Assembly: GCF_037104765.1 (NCBI RefSeq)
Contig: NZ_JBAWSY010000001.1
Coordinates: 372,001 to 436,000 of the forward strand
Reading direction: 5' to 3'
Length of the DNA stretch: 64,000 nt
Source of the DNA: Psychrobacillus mangrovi
GTDB lineage: Bacteria; Bacillota; Bacilli; Bacillales_A; Planococcaceae
In this document: one piece after another, positions 43,687-52,038 of the stretch
How positions within the stretch are numbered: position 1 is the first letter of the stretch
Layout: each line of letters opens with the position of its first letter
Made by a program: the position numbers and the translations under genes
The notes under the pieces: generated by a model
Told to the model about the DNA's origin: nothing
Seen by the model: only the letters and a program-made list of their open reading frames with translations
Database searches by the model: none

Positions 43687-44127
43687 TTACTTATCTTGGC
43701 ACCGGTGACATATTCCGTGAAAAGTTAATCGATGGTCTTTTATAATGAAATTCCATTTTTTTTCAACGATAGCTTCCACATCTTCTAATAAATCTTCTTG
43801 AATTTCATCAACCGCGCCACATTCAATACATACAAGATGGTGATGAAAATGAGCTGCTCCCTCTTGTCTTAAATCATAACGTGATACGCCATCTCCAAAT
43901 TGAATTTTATCAACAACATTTAATTCATTTAATAATTCTAATGTACGATAAACTGTAGCAAGCCCTATGTCAGGAGATTTCTCTCTAACTAGTAAAAATA
44001 CATCCTCAGCACTTAAATGATCTTCTTCATTTTCAAGCAATACTCGGACTGTCGCTTCGCGCTGTGGCGTCAGTTTATAGCTCGCACCAGATAATTGTTT
44101 TTTTATACGATCAATACGGCTTTCCAT
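43687..44127 (-). CDS. fur: Ferric uptake regulator Fur
   Basis: Fur represses iron-uptake genes when bound to Fe2+. The 146-residue protein has the winged helix (about 10-80, TPQREATVRVLLENEEDHLS and GLATVYRTLELL) and the metal-binding dimer domain with HFHHHLVCIECG near residue 90 and a C-terminal CHRCQ, giving two Cys pairs for structural zinc. The ATG at 44127 follows AAGGAGGCG. Position next to xerD and the SpoIIM-like gene supports Fur over its paralogs PerR and Zur. Confidence 0.94.
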   Translation of the reverse strand: MESRIDRIKKQLSGASYKLTPQREATVRVLLENEEDHLSAEDVFLLVREKSPDIGLATVYRTLELLNELNVVDKIQFGDGVSRYDLRQEGAAHFHHHLVCIECGAVDEIQEDLLEDVEAIVEKKWNFIIKDHRLTFHGICHRCQDK

Positions 44128-44151
44128 ATGACGCCTCCTTAAACTTCTTAC

Positions 44152-44181
44152 ATTATACCAAATAGTGAATTCCAATGACAA
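44152..44181 (-). promoter_or_regulatory. Predicted SigA promoter of fur
   Basis: TTGTCA (44176-44181) and TATAAT (44152-44157) with an 18-base spacer, 25 bases before the fur start. Confidence 0.65.
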
Positions 44182-44213
44182 GAGATTCACACGATAATAA
44201 TTATTAATAAAAA

Positions 44214-44708
44214 CTAATTATTAAATAATACAAATGGTATAACAAAGAATTCTATAATTATAACAATTATATAGAAGGACAACGTAAACAAATTAACCCG
44301 ATTTGCTAGAGCTAGAAGAAGGATGCAATATACTAATTGAAACGGGAACCACCAAAACACGTATGGATAAGAGGATTCTTGTGATTGTAATAAATAACTA
44401 GAACAAAAACCGTAAAATGTAATCTTAAACGCACAAATAATTAAAATTAGTTTTCGTAAATATCGGTGTTGATAAAATAAAAAAAACACAACTGCAATCA
44501 TCAAATGCGGAAAGATAGTTTCTAGAAAAGTAGGCTGTTCTGCTAAGAGAACACGAGCGTCCAAGAGATTAATAATCCATTGCTGTTGTTCTGTAGTACT
44601 TTTTTCAAATAGAATTAAACCACCAATAAAACTAAATACGAGCACACATAATGAAATGAAAATAGTATAAGTCTGGTTCGATTTGAACACCTCCCTATCT
44701 ATTTCCAT
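44214..44708 (-). CDS. Five-helix membrane protein in the spoIIM position
   Basis: About 165 residues with five hydrophobic helices (roughly 15-37, 62-83, 86-106, 113-133 and 138-162 from the ATG at 44708). It occupies the place of spoIIM upstream of fur in B. subtilis. The second-helix pattern GGLILFEKSTTEQQQWI and the last helix vaguely follow SpoIIM, but it is about 45 residues shorter and I see no strong identity. The start is unclear: no ribosome site precedes ATG 44708, while GGGAGG abuts a GTG at 44690. I call it a divergent SpoIIM candidate only. Confidence 0.5.
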   Translation of the reverse strand: MEIDREVFKSNQTYTIFISLCVLVFSFIGGLILFEKSTTEQQQWIINLLDARVLLAEQPTFLETIFPHLMIAVVFFLFYQHRYLRKLILIICAFKITFYGFCSSYLLQSQESSYPYVFWWFPFQLVYCILLLALANRVNLFTLSFYIIVIIIEFFVIPFVLFNN

Positions 44709-44930
44709 CATATGCTTGTACAAAGTTTAAATATTCCACCACAAGTATAAACAAATCTATTAAAAATATTAATATCTAAGTTAATTTCATAATAGGGAAC
44801 TAAATATTGGAATCCAAACAAAGTGGATTTCCGCTTCAGGAATTCTATATAAGCAAATATTTTAAAATAATTCCCAACATTTGTGTATTTGTTATAAGAA
44901 GCCAATCATGAAATTAACTCATCTATAAAA

Positions 44931-45479
44931 TCAATTTTCTTTCAAATAGTTTTTTAACCAAAGGAACGCAAACGCTGTTTTTGCATCATACACTTGCTTA
45001 TTTCTAATAAGAGATTCCATCTCATCAATAGAAACATACATTAGCTCTACAAACTCATCATCATCCAAATCTGCTTTTTCTGTCATTTTTTCTATATTTT
45101 CTGCAAAATATAGATGTATAATTTCGTCTGCAAAACCAGGAGATGTTGCAAAAGATTGAATATATTTTAGTTTACGTGTCGTGTATCCTGTTTCTTCTTC
45201 TAGTTCTCTTAATGCTGTTACCTCTGGCGGTTCCCCAGGTTCAATCTTTCCTGCAGGTATTTCAATAATCGAACGTTCTAAAGCTTTTCTATATTGTTCC
45301 ACCAATATAATCTTTTTATCTTCAGTTAGAGCCATTATAGCCACGGCACCTGGGTGTTTAACTATTTCCCTATTGCTCTTTTCCCCGTTTGGTAATAATA
45401 CTTCATCAACTTGTAGGGTTATAATTCTACCTTTAAATTTAAGTTCTGACTGAATTGTTTTTTCCTCGAATTTCTTCAT
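44931..45479 (-). CDS. nudF: ADP-ribose pyrophosphatase, Nudix family
   Basis: NudF hydrolyses ADP-ribose to AMP and ribose-5-phosphate. The 182-residue protein carries the Nudix box beginning GKIEPGEPPEVTALRELEEE near residues 85-104 (GX5EX7REUXEEXGU). The ATG at 45479 follows AAAGGGAGGAAAG; an upstream reading to 45518 is not needed. It is divergent from yqkF, the same pair as yqkG-yqkF in B. subtilis. Confidence 0.94.
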   Translation of the reverse strand: MKKFEEKTIQSELKFKGRIITLQVDEVLLPNGEKSNREIVKHPGAVAIMALTEDKKIILVEQYRKALERSIIEIPAGKIEPGEPPEVTALRELEEETGYTTRKLKYIQSFATSPGFADEIIHLYFAENIEKMTEKADLDDDEFVELMYVSIDEMESLIRNKQVYDAKTAFAFLWLKNYLKEN

Positions 45480-45548
45480 TACTTTCCTCCCTTTCATTTG
45501 ATACTGAATAATTCTCATTGTACCATGTAGTAAAGGATGTGATAAATC

Positions 45549-46451
45549 TTGGAAAAAAGAAAGCTAGGTAAAAGTGATATATATGTTTCTGAGATTGGTT
45601 TTGGCTGTATGTCACTACCACTAGATCAGTTAAATGCCAATAATATTATTCAAGTTGCTCTTGATAATGGCATTAATTATTTTGATACGGCAGATTTATA
45701 CGATAAGGGCGAAAATGAAAAAATTGTCGGTAACGCATTAAAGAATTATCGAAAAGATATTATTCTTGCAACAAAAGTCGGTAATCGTTTGAATGAATCA
45801 GGAGAAGGATGGACATGGGATGCTTCAAAAGAATGGATAACTACTAGTGTGCACGAATCACTAAAACGATTGCAAACTGATTATATCGATGTTTACCAAT
45901 TGCATGGCGGTACAATGGAAGACGATGTAGATGGAGTAATAGACACGATGGAATCATTGAAAAAAGATGGACTCATTCGAGAATACGGGATTTCTTCTAT
46001 TCGACCAAATGTTATCGATCGATTTTTATCAAAAAGCAATGCGGTTTCCGTGATGATGCAATATAGTTTATTAGATCGAAGACCTGAAGAATGGCTTTCC
46101 TTATTTGAAAAAAATGAAGTTTCACTGCTAACCCGCGGAACTTTAGCACGAGGATTATTAACTCCTGAGGGATTAATAAGAGCTAACAAAACAGAGGAAT
46201 ATTTGTCCTATTCAAAAGGTGAATTAATCGAGACAATCGAAAAACTATTTACACTAAAACAACCTCTTAACTCTATTGCACTTAAGTATGTATTACAAAG
46301 AAAAGTAACAGGGTCAATGATTATTGGTGCTAGTAATATGGAGCAGTTAATAGAAACTATTGGCTCATACAAATATCCACTTCCTGGAGACATACTTGAT
46401 AAAGCTAGTGAGATTACTAAGCAGGAAATCTATAGAGAGCATAGAGAATAA
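45549..46451 (+). CDS. yqkF: Aldo/keto reductase YqkF
   Basis: This 300-residue NAD(P)H-dependent oxidoreductase has the aldo/keto reductase barrel with the catalytic Asp in NYFDTADLYDKGENE (Tyr shortly after), Lys in ATKVGNR and His in DVYQLHGG. The start is a TTG following AAAGGATGTG. It is divergent from nudF. In B. subtilis the next gene is yqkE; here about 15.6 kb of other DNA intervenes, making this gene the left boundary of the island. Confidence 0.9.
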   Translation: MEKRKLGKSDIYVSEIGFGCMSLPLDQLNANNIIQVALDNGINYFDTADLYDKGENEKIVGNALKNYRKDIILATKVGNRLNESGEGWTWDASKEWITTSVHESLKRLQTDYIDVYQLHGGTMEDDVDGVIDTMESLKKDGLIREYGISSIRPNVIDRFLSKSNAVSVMMQYSLLDRRPEEWLSLFEKNEVSLLTRGTLARGLLTPEGLIRANKTEEYLSYSKGELIETIEKLFTLKQPLNSIALKYVLQRKVTGSMIIGASNMEQLIETIGSYKYPLPGDILDKASEITKQEIYREHRE

Positions 46452-46781
46452 TCTATTACGTTAGACTGTTAGTTAAAAGTATTCTATCTAAAATTGATAA
46501 ATTTTTAGCAGGACCATTGATTGTCCGAAAAAATACTAGAGTCTAGTTCTAACCCATAATGTACTTTTTTAGATATAAGAAACCTATACACAACTGCGAA
46601 TAGGTCAGACTGTTGACAAACTTTAAAAATTTCGAGATTATCTATAGTCTTTTTTCTTTTAAAATAAGCTTTGCTTAAGAATAGTGTTGATTTTTACAAT
46701 GGAACTCCTTTGGAGTTCCATTGTTCCATTAAAGCCCCTGTTTTAATAAAATACTCTTTTGCATAGTCCAAAAACTTATAT
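46452..46781. other. Intergenic junction region, left edge of the island
   Basis: About 330 AT-rich bases. At 46595-46607 is TGCGAATAGGTCA, identical to one arm of the terminator beside yqkE at 62.1 kb. It is followed by GACTGTTGACAAACT-type sequence that I associate, from memory, with intergenic repeats of bacilli. At 46696-46724 is a perfect 13-bp inverted repeat with a 3-base loop and no T run. No gene is seen. Confidence 0.5.
46696..46724. repeat. Perfect 13-bp inverted repeat
   Basis: ACAATGGAACTCC at 46696-46708 and its exact complement at 46712-46724 with loop TTT. Neither side has the T run of a terminator in the direction of a gene end, so its role is open. Confidence 0.55.
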
Positions 46782-47303
46782 TTAATTATATATTTTATAA
46801 TTACCAGTGTCTGATGAAAATTTTAAAATGTTACCATCAGAAGGTATCCCCTCGAAGTATGCACCAATGCACCCCGTTGTACATCTATGTCCTGACAAAA
46901 GAATGTTAAGTTCTCTTTTACCGTAATTACTTTCAAGCTCATTCATAAAACTAAATACCCTTTTAAAAAATCTATTTGGGTCTTCAACACCTTTATATAC
47001 ATTTGTATCTGGTAAAGGTCCATCCATCTTTAGTTCGTTGATAGGTATTTTATCAGCTTCTCCCAAATCAAAGACATCAAGTCTCTCATCTATAATGGCT
47101 TTTAGTCCAGTAACTATTTCAGCAGTTTGGATAGCTCTCTCTTGCGGGGAAGAAAATACAAAACAGAAATTTATTTTTTGGAGTTCATCTCTTAGTTTCT
47201 GCGCTTGTTCTATTCCATATTCATTTAATGGTAAGCCCATTCTCCCTTGCATTTTTCGTTCTTTATTAAAGTCAGTTTGACTATGCCTAATTACATAAAT
47301 CAT
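46782..47303 (-). CDS. Histidine phosphatase family protein
   Basis: This 173-residue phosphoglycerate-mutase-like protein has the catalytic RHSQTDFN motif at residues 6-13 (RHG-type), a second conserved Arg in SSPQERAIQTAE near 55 and the later catalytic His in LSGHRCTTG near 138. The start ATG follows GGGGGAAC. It lies at the edge of the island, separated from the transporter genes by 320 bases, and may be an unrelated passenger. The substrate is unknown. Confidence 0.85.
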   Translation of the reverse strand: MIYVIRHSQTDFNKERKMQGRMGLPLNEYGIEQAQKLRDELQKINFCFVFSSPQERAIQTAEIVTGLKAIIDERLDVFDLGEADKIPINELKMDGPLPDTNVYKGVEDPNRFFKRVFSFMNELESNYGKRELNILLSGHRCTTGCIGAYFEGIPSDGNILKFSSDTGNYKIYN

Positions 47304-47554
47304 ATTATAGTTCCCCCAGTATCTATATTTCCTTTTTATTCATTAATACTGACCTATCGCAGAAAAATTTTACTCATATAGAATATTTTTATAACCGAAT
47401 TTTATCATAGGTAGAATTCATTGAGAACAGGCACTATCAACAATCATCTTAATAACAGTTGTGCTTCAATTTAATGCTTGATTTGGTCTAAAAATTGAAA
47501 CCAACTAAAATAATGGTTGTTTAACATAGCCCTCGATAATGCACATAAATAATG
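47304..47554. other. Intergenic stretch between phosphatase and transporter genes
   Basis: About 250 bases of AT-rich DNA ending at the transporter terminator. I see no gene, and the short plus-strand frames near 47540-47900 are antisense to the binding-protein gene. Confidence 0.35.
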
Positions 47555-47590
47555 ACAAAAGGTATCGAGAAGACTCTCGATACCTTTTGT
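47555..47590 (-). terminator. Terminator after the solute-binding protein gene
   Basis: A perfect 16-bp stem, ACAAAAGGTATCGAGA with its complement around loop AGAC. T-rich sequence follows on the minus strand, and the hairpin lies 35 bases past the stop. Confidence 0.85.
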
Positions 47591-47624
47591 ATGACCTAAT
47601 CGCCACTGCGAATAGATTTATTTT
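47591..47624. repeat. Degenerate copy of the yqkE terminator hairpin
   Basis: Matches 62077-62110 at 26 of 34 ungapped positions (ATGACCTA..TCGC....TGCGAATAG..). Like that copy it abuts the stop of a minus-strand gene, here the binding-protein gene. Together the two copies bracket the oligosaccharide locus. Confidence 0.6.
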
Positions 47625-49247
47625 TTATTTCCACTCTCTATCTGTGTATCCTTTAGCTTTAATACCTTCATTTACTTCCTTAATTATCGCTTCTCCGCCT
47701 TTTGCTAAATACTCATCAACAAGTTTATCCCAGTCGGATATTGGTCTTTGGCCAGCAATCATTTTAGATTGTTCGTTGATCAAAAATTGCATTAAATCAG
47801 TACCCTTTTCTTGGTTCGTTGGTGACAAGACTCCGTATGAAGGATCAACATATAATGGATTTGATTCGAACATCGCCTGTAAGGAGGTTGTCATCTCTTT
47901 CAACTCCGGCAATTTGTAAACATCGGCATAATTAATCTTAGCATCTGTCGGAACTTGCTCTCTGTTATCTAAGAAATAAGTCGAAGGTGCTAGCCCGTCA
48001 GATGAGAATGTTGGAACTTGAACTGGAGCCCCATTCTCCATATTATAACCTATTCCTTCTTTACCTAAATAAAAATCAAAATCCTCATTTTGCGGATTCT
48101 TTTCATCCTGTGGATAGTATTTCTTCCCAAAGTCCACCATTTCTAAAGCTCTGTATATCTTCCCTTCATCTTCTGCAAGTTTCGCATTTAGAGCAAGAAT
48201 TCCTGAAAAACCTGACCCCATCGTGAAACCTTTAGATTTATCTGGTGCTTCAAATGGGGGTATTGCTACAAGCTTAGCTTCTGGATTCGCCGCTAACAAT
48301 CCTTCAAAATATGCCTCAGACATTCCAGATACGCCACCAACAAAAACCCCTGCTTTTCCTGAATAAAATTCAGTATTCGTACTAGCCCAGTCGAGTACCG
48401 CAAAGTCTTTCGTCATCGCACCTTCTTTATAAAGGTTTGCAAAAAACTGAATTAAATCTTTTCTTCCTTCTGATATTACACCAGGTATATAATCGCCTTT
48501 TTCATTTTGGTGATACCATGCATTGAAGTCCCAATAAGTCCCCATATTGAAATTAGGGTTAATATTTTCACCAATAGCAACACCATAAGTGTCTGCCTTA
48601 CCATTTCCATCTGGATCGTCCTTAGTGAAAGCGATTGCAACTTTCTCTAATTCCTCATAATTTGTAGGTACTTCTAATCCAAGATTATCTAACCAATCCT
48701 TACGTATAACTGGGGTAACAGGATATGGTTGAGAATATCGTGGAATACCATAAATTTTGCCATCAACTTTAAAAGAATTGTAAATATAATCTGGGATATT
48801 ACCTAGAGTTTCATAGTGTTTCAAATAATCATCTAAAGGTAAAAATGCACCTTCCTCAGCCCATTGATAAAAGCGTGTATCAGTACCAGGAAATCCCACT
48901 AAATCCGGCATAGATCCTGAAGCTACAATTGCAGAAGATTTTTCAATATAGTCTCCTTGAGGAATAATTTCTGGTTTGTAATCAACATTAAATCGCTCAT
49001 TTATCATGTCTAGCCCAGGACTGGTTACCGGGGGAGGATCACCAAAGCGAAATGTCATCCCTGTAATAGTATACTTTTCAGCATGATCAAATGGATCAAT
49101 TTCAGTATTTTTTTCTGGTTCAGTTGCAGTTTCTTTCTCTGTTTCAGTTTTCTTTCCATCGTCTGTCGTTTGATCAGAGGTACACGCTACCAACATAAAA
49201 CTTAAGAAAAGAATTAGAAAGCTAATAATTAATTGCTTTTTTTTCAA
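47625..49247 (-). CDS. ABC importer solute-binding lipoprotein, LplA-like
   Basis: This 540-residue extracytoplasmic lipoprotein has a TTG start behind GGAGGGG, a signal peptide with lipobox LVAC (Cys near residue 21), an acidic Thr/Glu linker and a type-1 solute-binding fold. LplA-like features include RFGDPPPVTSPGLDMINERF near 60, GSMPDLVGFPGTD, YGIPRYSQPYPVTP and RKDWLDNLGLEVPTNYEE. It is the last gene of the transporter unit after the two permeases. The ligand is probably an oligosaccharide, inferred from the neighbouring lyase and hydrolase genes. Confidence 0.9.
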   Translation of the reverse strand: MKKKQLIISFLILFLSFMLVACTSDQTTDDGKKTETEKETATEPEKNTEIDPFDHAEKYTITGMTFRFGDPPPVTSPGLDMINERFNVDYKPEIIPQGDYIEKSSAIVASGSMPDLVGFPGTDTRFYQWAEEGAFLPLDDYLKHYETLGNIPDYIYNSFKVDGKIYGIPRYSQPYPVTPVIRKDWLDNLGLEVPTNYEELEKVAIAFTKDDPDGNGKADTYGVAIGENINPNFNMGTYWDFNAWYHQNEKGDYIPGVISEGRKDLIQFFANLYKEGAMTKDFAVLDWASTNTEFYSGKAGVFVGGVSGMSEAYFEGLLAANPEAKLVAIPPFEAPDKSKGFTMGSGFSGILALNAKLAEDEGKIYRALEMVDFGKKYYPQDEKNPQNEDFDFYLGKEGIGYNMENGAPVQVPTFSSDGLAPSTYFLDNREQVPTDAKINYADVYKLPELKEMTTSLQAMFESNPLYVDPSYGVLSPTNQEKGTDLMQFLINEQSKMIAGQRPISDWDKLVDEYLAKGGEAIIKEVNEGIKAKGYTDREWK

Positions 49248-49317
49248 ATTAACCCCTCCATCACTTTTTTGTAAGGCAAGACAAGATATTCGAATCACTA
49301 ATAAAAAACAAACAATT

Positions 49318-50193
49318 TTAACCTTTTACAGATCCAAGCATCACTCCTTTAGCAAAATGTTTTTGTAAGAAAGGATACACAATCAATATTGGTAGAGTAG
49401 CTAATAAAATTGCTGCCATTTGGACTGTCTCAGGAGGTGGTATTGCTTCTAGCATGGCTGCATGACCACCCAGAGCAGCATTTGGCTCATTCACAATTAC
49501 AATTTGTCTTAAAATAACCTGTATGGGCCATTTCGCTGGATCGTTTAAATATAGAACACCTGTAAAATAACTATTCCAATGACCTACTGCATAAAACAGA
49601 CCAAAGGCTGCTAAAGCTGGCTTCGATAAAGGTAAAATAATTTTAGAAAATATTTGAATATCGTTGGCTCCATCAATTAATGCTGCTTCCGTTAGCTCTT
49701 CAGGTATTCCTTTAAAAAACTGTGTCATGATAATTAAGTTAAAAGGGCTTATTGCTACTGGTATTATCAAAGCCCACAAAGAATTTAATAATCCTGTTTC
49801 CTTAACGATCATATAAGTTGGAATCATTCCTGCTGAAAATAATATCGTAAACAATACGAGGAACATTATCGTACGCTGACCAATAATATTTCTTGTTAAT
49901 GTATAAGCCATTGTTGAGGTGAAAACGAGATTCACAAATGTTCCTACCACTGTAATATAAACCGTTACAAAAAGGGACCGAATAAACTGATCAGAACCCA
50001 AAATATAGGAATAAGCATCTGTTACCCATTCCTTTGGCCATAAAAGGAATTCACTATTAAGCACATCACTTACACTGGAAAACGAAACTGAAAAAATGTA
50101 AAAGAAAGGAAAGAGCATTGTTAAAGCAATCAATAACAATATAATGTTATTTATAACTTCCATAACCCTTTCGCGACCTGTAGATTTAAACAC
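49318..50193 (-). CDS. ABC importer permease, LplC/CarB-type
   Basis: This 291-residue membrane protein has six helices and the EAA loop EAALIDGANDIQIFSKIILP near residues 185-204, which contacts the ATPase. The start is a GTG with GAGGGGG 7 bases upstream. It pairs with the LplB-type permease 49 bases upstream and is followed by the binding protein. No ATPase gene is present; importers of this class commonly use a shared MsmX-type ATPase. Confidence 0.93.
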   Translation of the reverse strand: MFKSTGRERVMEVINNIILLLIALTMLFPFFYIFSVSFSSVSDVLNSEFLLWPKEWVTDAYSYILGSDQFIRSLFVTVYITVVGTFVNLVFTSTMAYTLTRNIIGQRTIMFLVLFTILFSAGMIPTYMIVKETGLLNSLWALIIPVAISPFNLIIMTQFFKGIPEELTEAALIDGANDIQIFSKIILPLSKPALAAFGLFYAVGHWNSYFTGVLYLNDPAKWPIQVILRQIVIVNEPNAALGGHAAMLEAIPPPETVQMAAILLATLPILIVYPFLQKHFAKGVMLGSVKG

Positions 50194-50242
50194 AATCTAA
50201 CCCCCTCACATAAACAAAATAAATTAAGAAAATATTACCATA

Positions 50243-51217
50243 TTAATATAAACCTTCTTCGCCAAACCTTTTTGCTAGCCTATTTGCTAGAACGACCAGC
50301 ACTAAACCAATAACTCCTTTAAATAAGCCCACAGCTGTAGCGAAACTAAAGTTTGCCTGCTGGATTCCTTTAAAGTAGACATAAGTATCAAGAACATTTC
50401 CAGATTCCATATTAAAGGGATTAAGCATTAAAAATATTTGCTCAAAACCGCTATCCATTACAGTTCCTAGACGCAAAATCAATAAGATTACTATTGTGCT
50501 CTTTAACGCTGGCAATGTAATATGCCACATTTGCCTTAAACGGCTTGCACCATCCATGACGGCTGCTTCATATAAGTGAGGACTAACGCCGGACAATGCA
50601 GCTAAGAAAAGAATTGTACCCCATCCAGATTCCTTCCATATAACTTGAAGAATGACAATTGGCTTGAACATTGCTGGATCCGTTAAAAACGGGATAGCAT
50701 TCATATCAAAAATATTAATTAAAAAAGTATTTACCAATCCTTCACTTCTAAGAAAAATAACTGTTATCCCTACAACAACCACCCATGATAAAAAATGAGG
50801 TAGATATACGACTGATTGTAGAAATTTCTTATAAACCTGATTCCTTATTTCATTTAACATTAAGGCTAGAATGATAGAAATCGGAAACGCAAAAAAGATT
50901 TGTAAAAACGAAATTTGGAGTGTATTCCAAATAACTTGAATTACCTCAGCGTCCTCAAACATTAATTTAAAGTATTTTAACCCTACCCATGGACTATCAA
51001 TAAACCCACGAAAAGGACTATAATCCTTAAATGCTAATAAAATACCAGCCATTGGTATGTAGCGGTAAATTAGGAAATATAAAATGCCTGGTAAAATCAA
51101 TAGTAAAAGATATCGATCACGCCACAGTTTCTTTTTAAGAGATTTCTTTTTTTTCTGAATTGGGATTTTAACTTCTGCCGAATCAAGAGTTTCAACACTC
51201 TTTATTTTAGTTTGAAT
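50243..51217 (-). CDS. ABC importer permease, LplB-type, probable ATT start
   Basis: This membrane protein has six helices and the EAA loop EAAVMDGASRLRQMWHITLP. The obvious homologous segment LILPGILYFLIYRYIPMAGI is preceded by a basic stretch (QKKKKSLKKKLWRDRY) normal for the family. Upstream, after an in-frame TAA, AAAGGGG is followed 9 bases later by ATT at 51217, giving about 324 residues. The first standard codon is a TTG at 51100 without a ribosome site, inside the first membrane helix. So either ATT initiates or the reading is altered. It heads the transporter unit, 10-20 bases past an operator-like site. Confidence 0.85.
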   Translation of the reverse strand: MQTKIKSVETLDSAEVKIPIQKKKKSLKKKLWRDRYLLLLILPGILYFLIYRYIPMAGILLAFKDYSPFRGFIDSPWVGLKYFKLMFEDAEVIQVIWNTLQISFLQIFFAFPISIILALMLNEIRNQVYKKFLQSVVYLPHFLSWVVVVGITVIFLRSEGLVNTFLINIFDMNAIPFLTDPAMFKPIVILQVIWKESGWGTILFLAALSGVSPHLYEAAVMDGASRLRQMWHITLPALKSTIVILLILRLGTVMDSGFEQIFLMLNPFNMESGNVLDTYVYFKGIQQANFSFATAVGLFKGVIGLVLVVLANRLAKRFGEEGLY

Positions 51218-51258
51218 AACTAATTACCCCTTTCTATTAATCTAGAAATCCATATTTA

Positions 51259-51285
51259 TTTACATGTATATTACATGTATTTATA
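51259..51285. promoter_or_regulatory. Operator-like site 1, upstream of transporter genes
   Basis: TTACATGTATATTACATGTAT: two copies of TTACATGTAT one helical turn apart, each an ACATGT palindrome. It starts 6 bases after the predicted -10, over the expected transcription start, a repressor-like location. Closely similar sites occur at 61838 and 61943. Confidence 0.6.
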
Positions 51286-51290
51286 CAATA

Positions 51291-51319
51291 ATAATAATTT
51301 AAATTTTGTGATAATTCAA
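51291..51319 (-). promoter_or_regulatory. Predicted promoter of the transporter genes
   Basis: TTGAAT (51314-51319) and TATTAT (51291-51296) separated by exactly 17 bases, immediately upstream of operator-like site 1. Confidence 0.5.
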
Positions 51320-51325
51320 TGTTAT

Positions 51326-51976
51326 TTAGTAATTTTTTTCATTTCTTTCATAATTCGGAGATTTAACTCCTTCGAGAGAGGTAAATAATTTATTTGATAT
51401 ACTCATTAATATAAAGCTAATTAAGCTACCACCGAAAAAAGGGATCAAACCTGGAACTTTAATCATAAAATAATACGGAAAATAAAAGCCAAGTACCATT
51501 AACACAGCAAATAATGGATTGGAAAGTACAATGAGTAAACAGTTTTTAAAATATTGTTTGAAGTTCAATTTATAATGGACATAAAGTGGAAAAGCATACA
51601 ATAAAGAAGCTACATAAATAGCACCTAGAATAAAAATGAAAAAGGAAATTATAAGGCTCCAAAGAGTTGAAATACCTCTAAAAAAAAGCAAATCTACATA
51701 AATAATTAACCCCAAAATAGCCCAAGTATATCCAAATAAATTTGATTTTATAAATTCCTTCTTATACTCCCTTTTAAAATGAGTAAAAATCTTAATATCT
51801 ATGTCGTCGTCTTGCATCTTTCTAATCACTGAGAACATCGCTACTGTAGAAGGGAAAAAGCCTACAATCCCCAATCCAATAAATATACCTACCAACCAAA
51901 GAATATTAAGATATGCAAGCTTCATAGCTAAATCCATATACCGATATATTGCGCCTCTCCATCCAGTAAGTTCCAT
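51326..51976 (-). CDS. DUF624 (YesL-like) membrane protein
   Basis: This 216-residue protein has about five membrane helices and the DUF624 pattern: YRYMDLAMKLAYLNILWLVG near residues 10-29, then GFFPSTVAMFSVIRK near 37-51. The ATG at 51976 follows GAGGAT. DUF624 proteins accompany carbohydrate ABC importers and pectin or rhamnogalacturonan-type loci in bacilli (B. subtilis yesL), so an accessory role in uptake is inferred. Confidence 0.85.
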   Translation of the reverse strand: MELTGWRGAIYRYMDLAMKLAYLNILWLVGIFIGLGIVGFFPSTVAMFSVIRKMQDDDIDIKIFTHFKREYKKEFIKSNLFGYTWAILGLIIYVDLLFFRGISTLWSLIISFFIFILGAIYVASLLYAFPLYVHYKLNFKQYFKNCLLIVLSNPLFAVLMVLGFYFPYYFMIKVPGLIPFFGGSLISFILMSISNKLFTSLEGVKSPNYERNEKNY

Positions 51977-52038
51977 ATAAATCATCCTCTATAAAACAAA
52001 ATTGATAATTGAAATTTCAGTCTTTTTAGTGTAAATCT

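Noticed and set aside
44708..44905. 65-codon minus-strand frame upstream of the SpoIIM-like gene
   Set aside because: No ribosome site, and it overlaps the presumed start of the membrane protein gene.
46696..46724. 13-bp inverted repeat considered as a terminator
   Set aside because: No T run on the side facing either neighbouring gene end; kept only as an inverted repeat.
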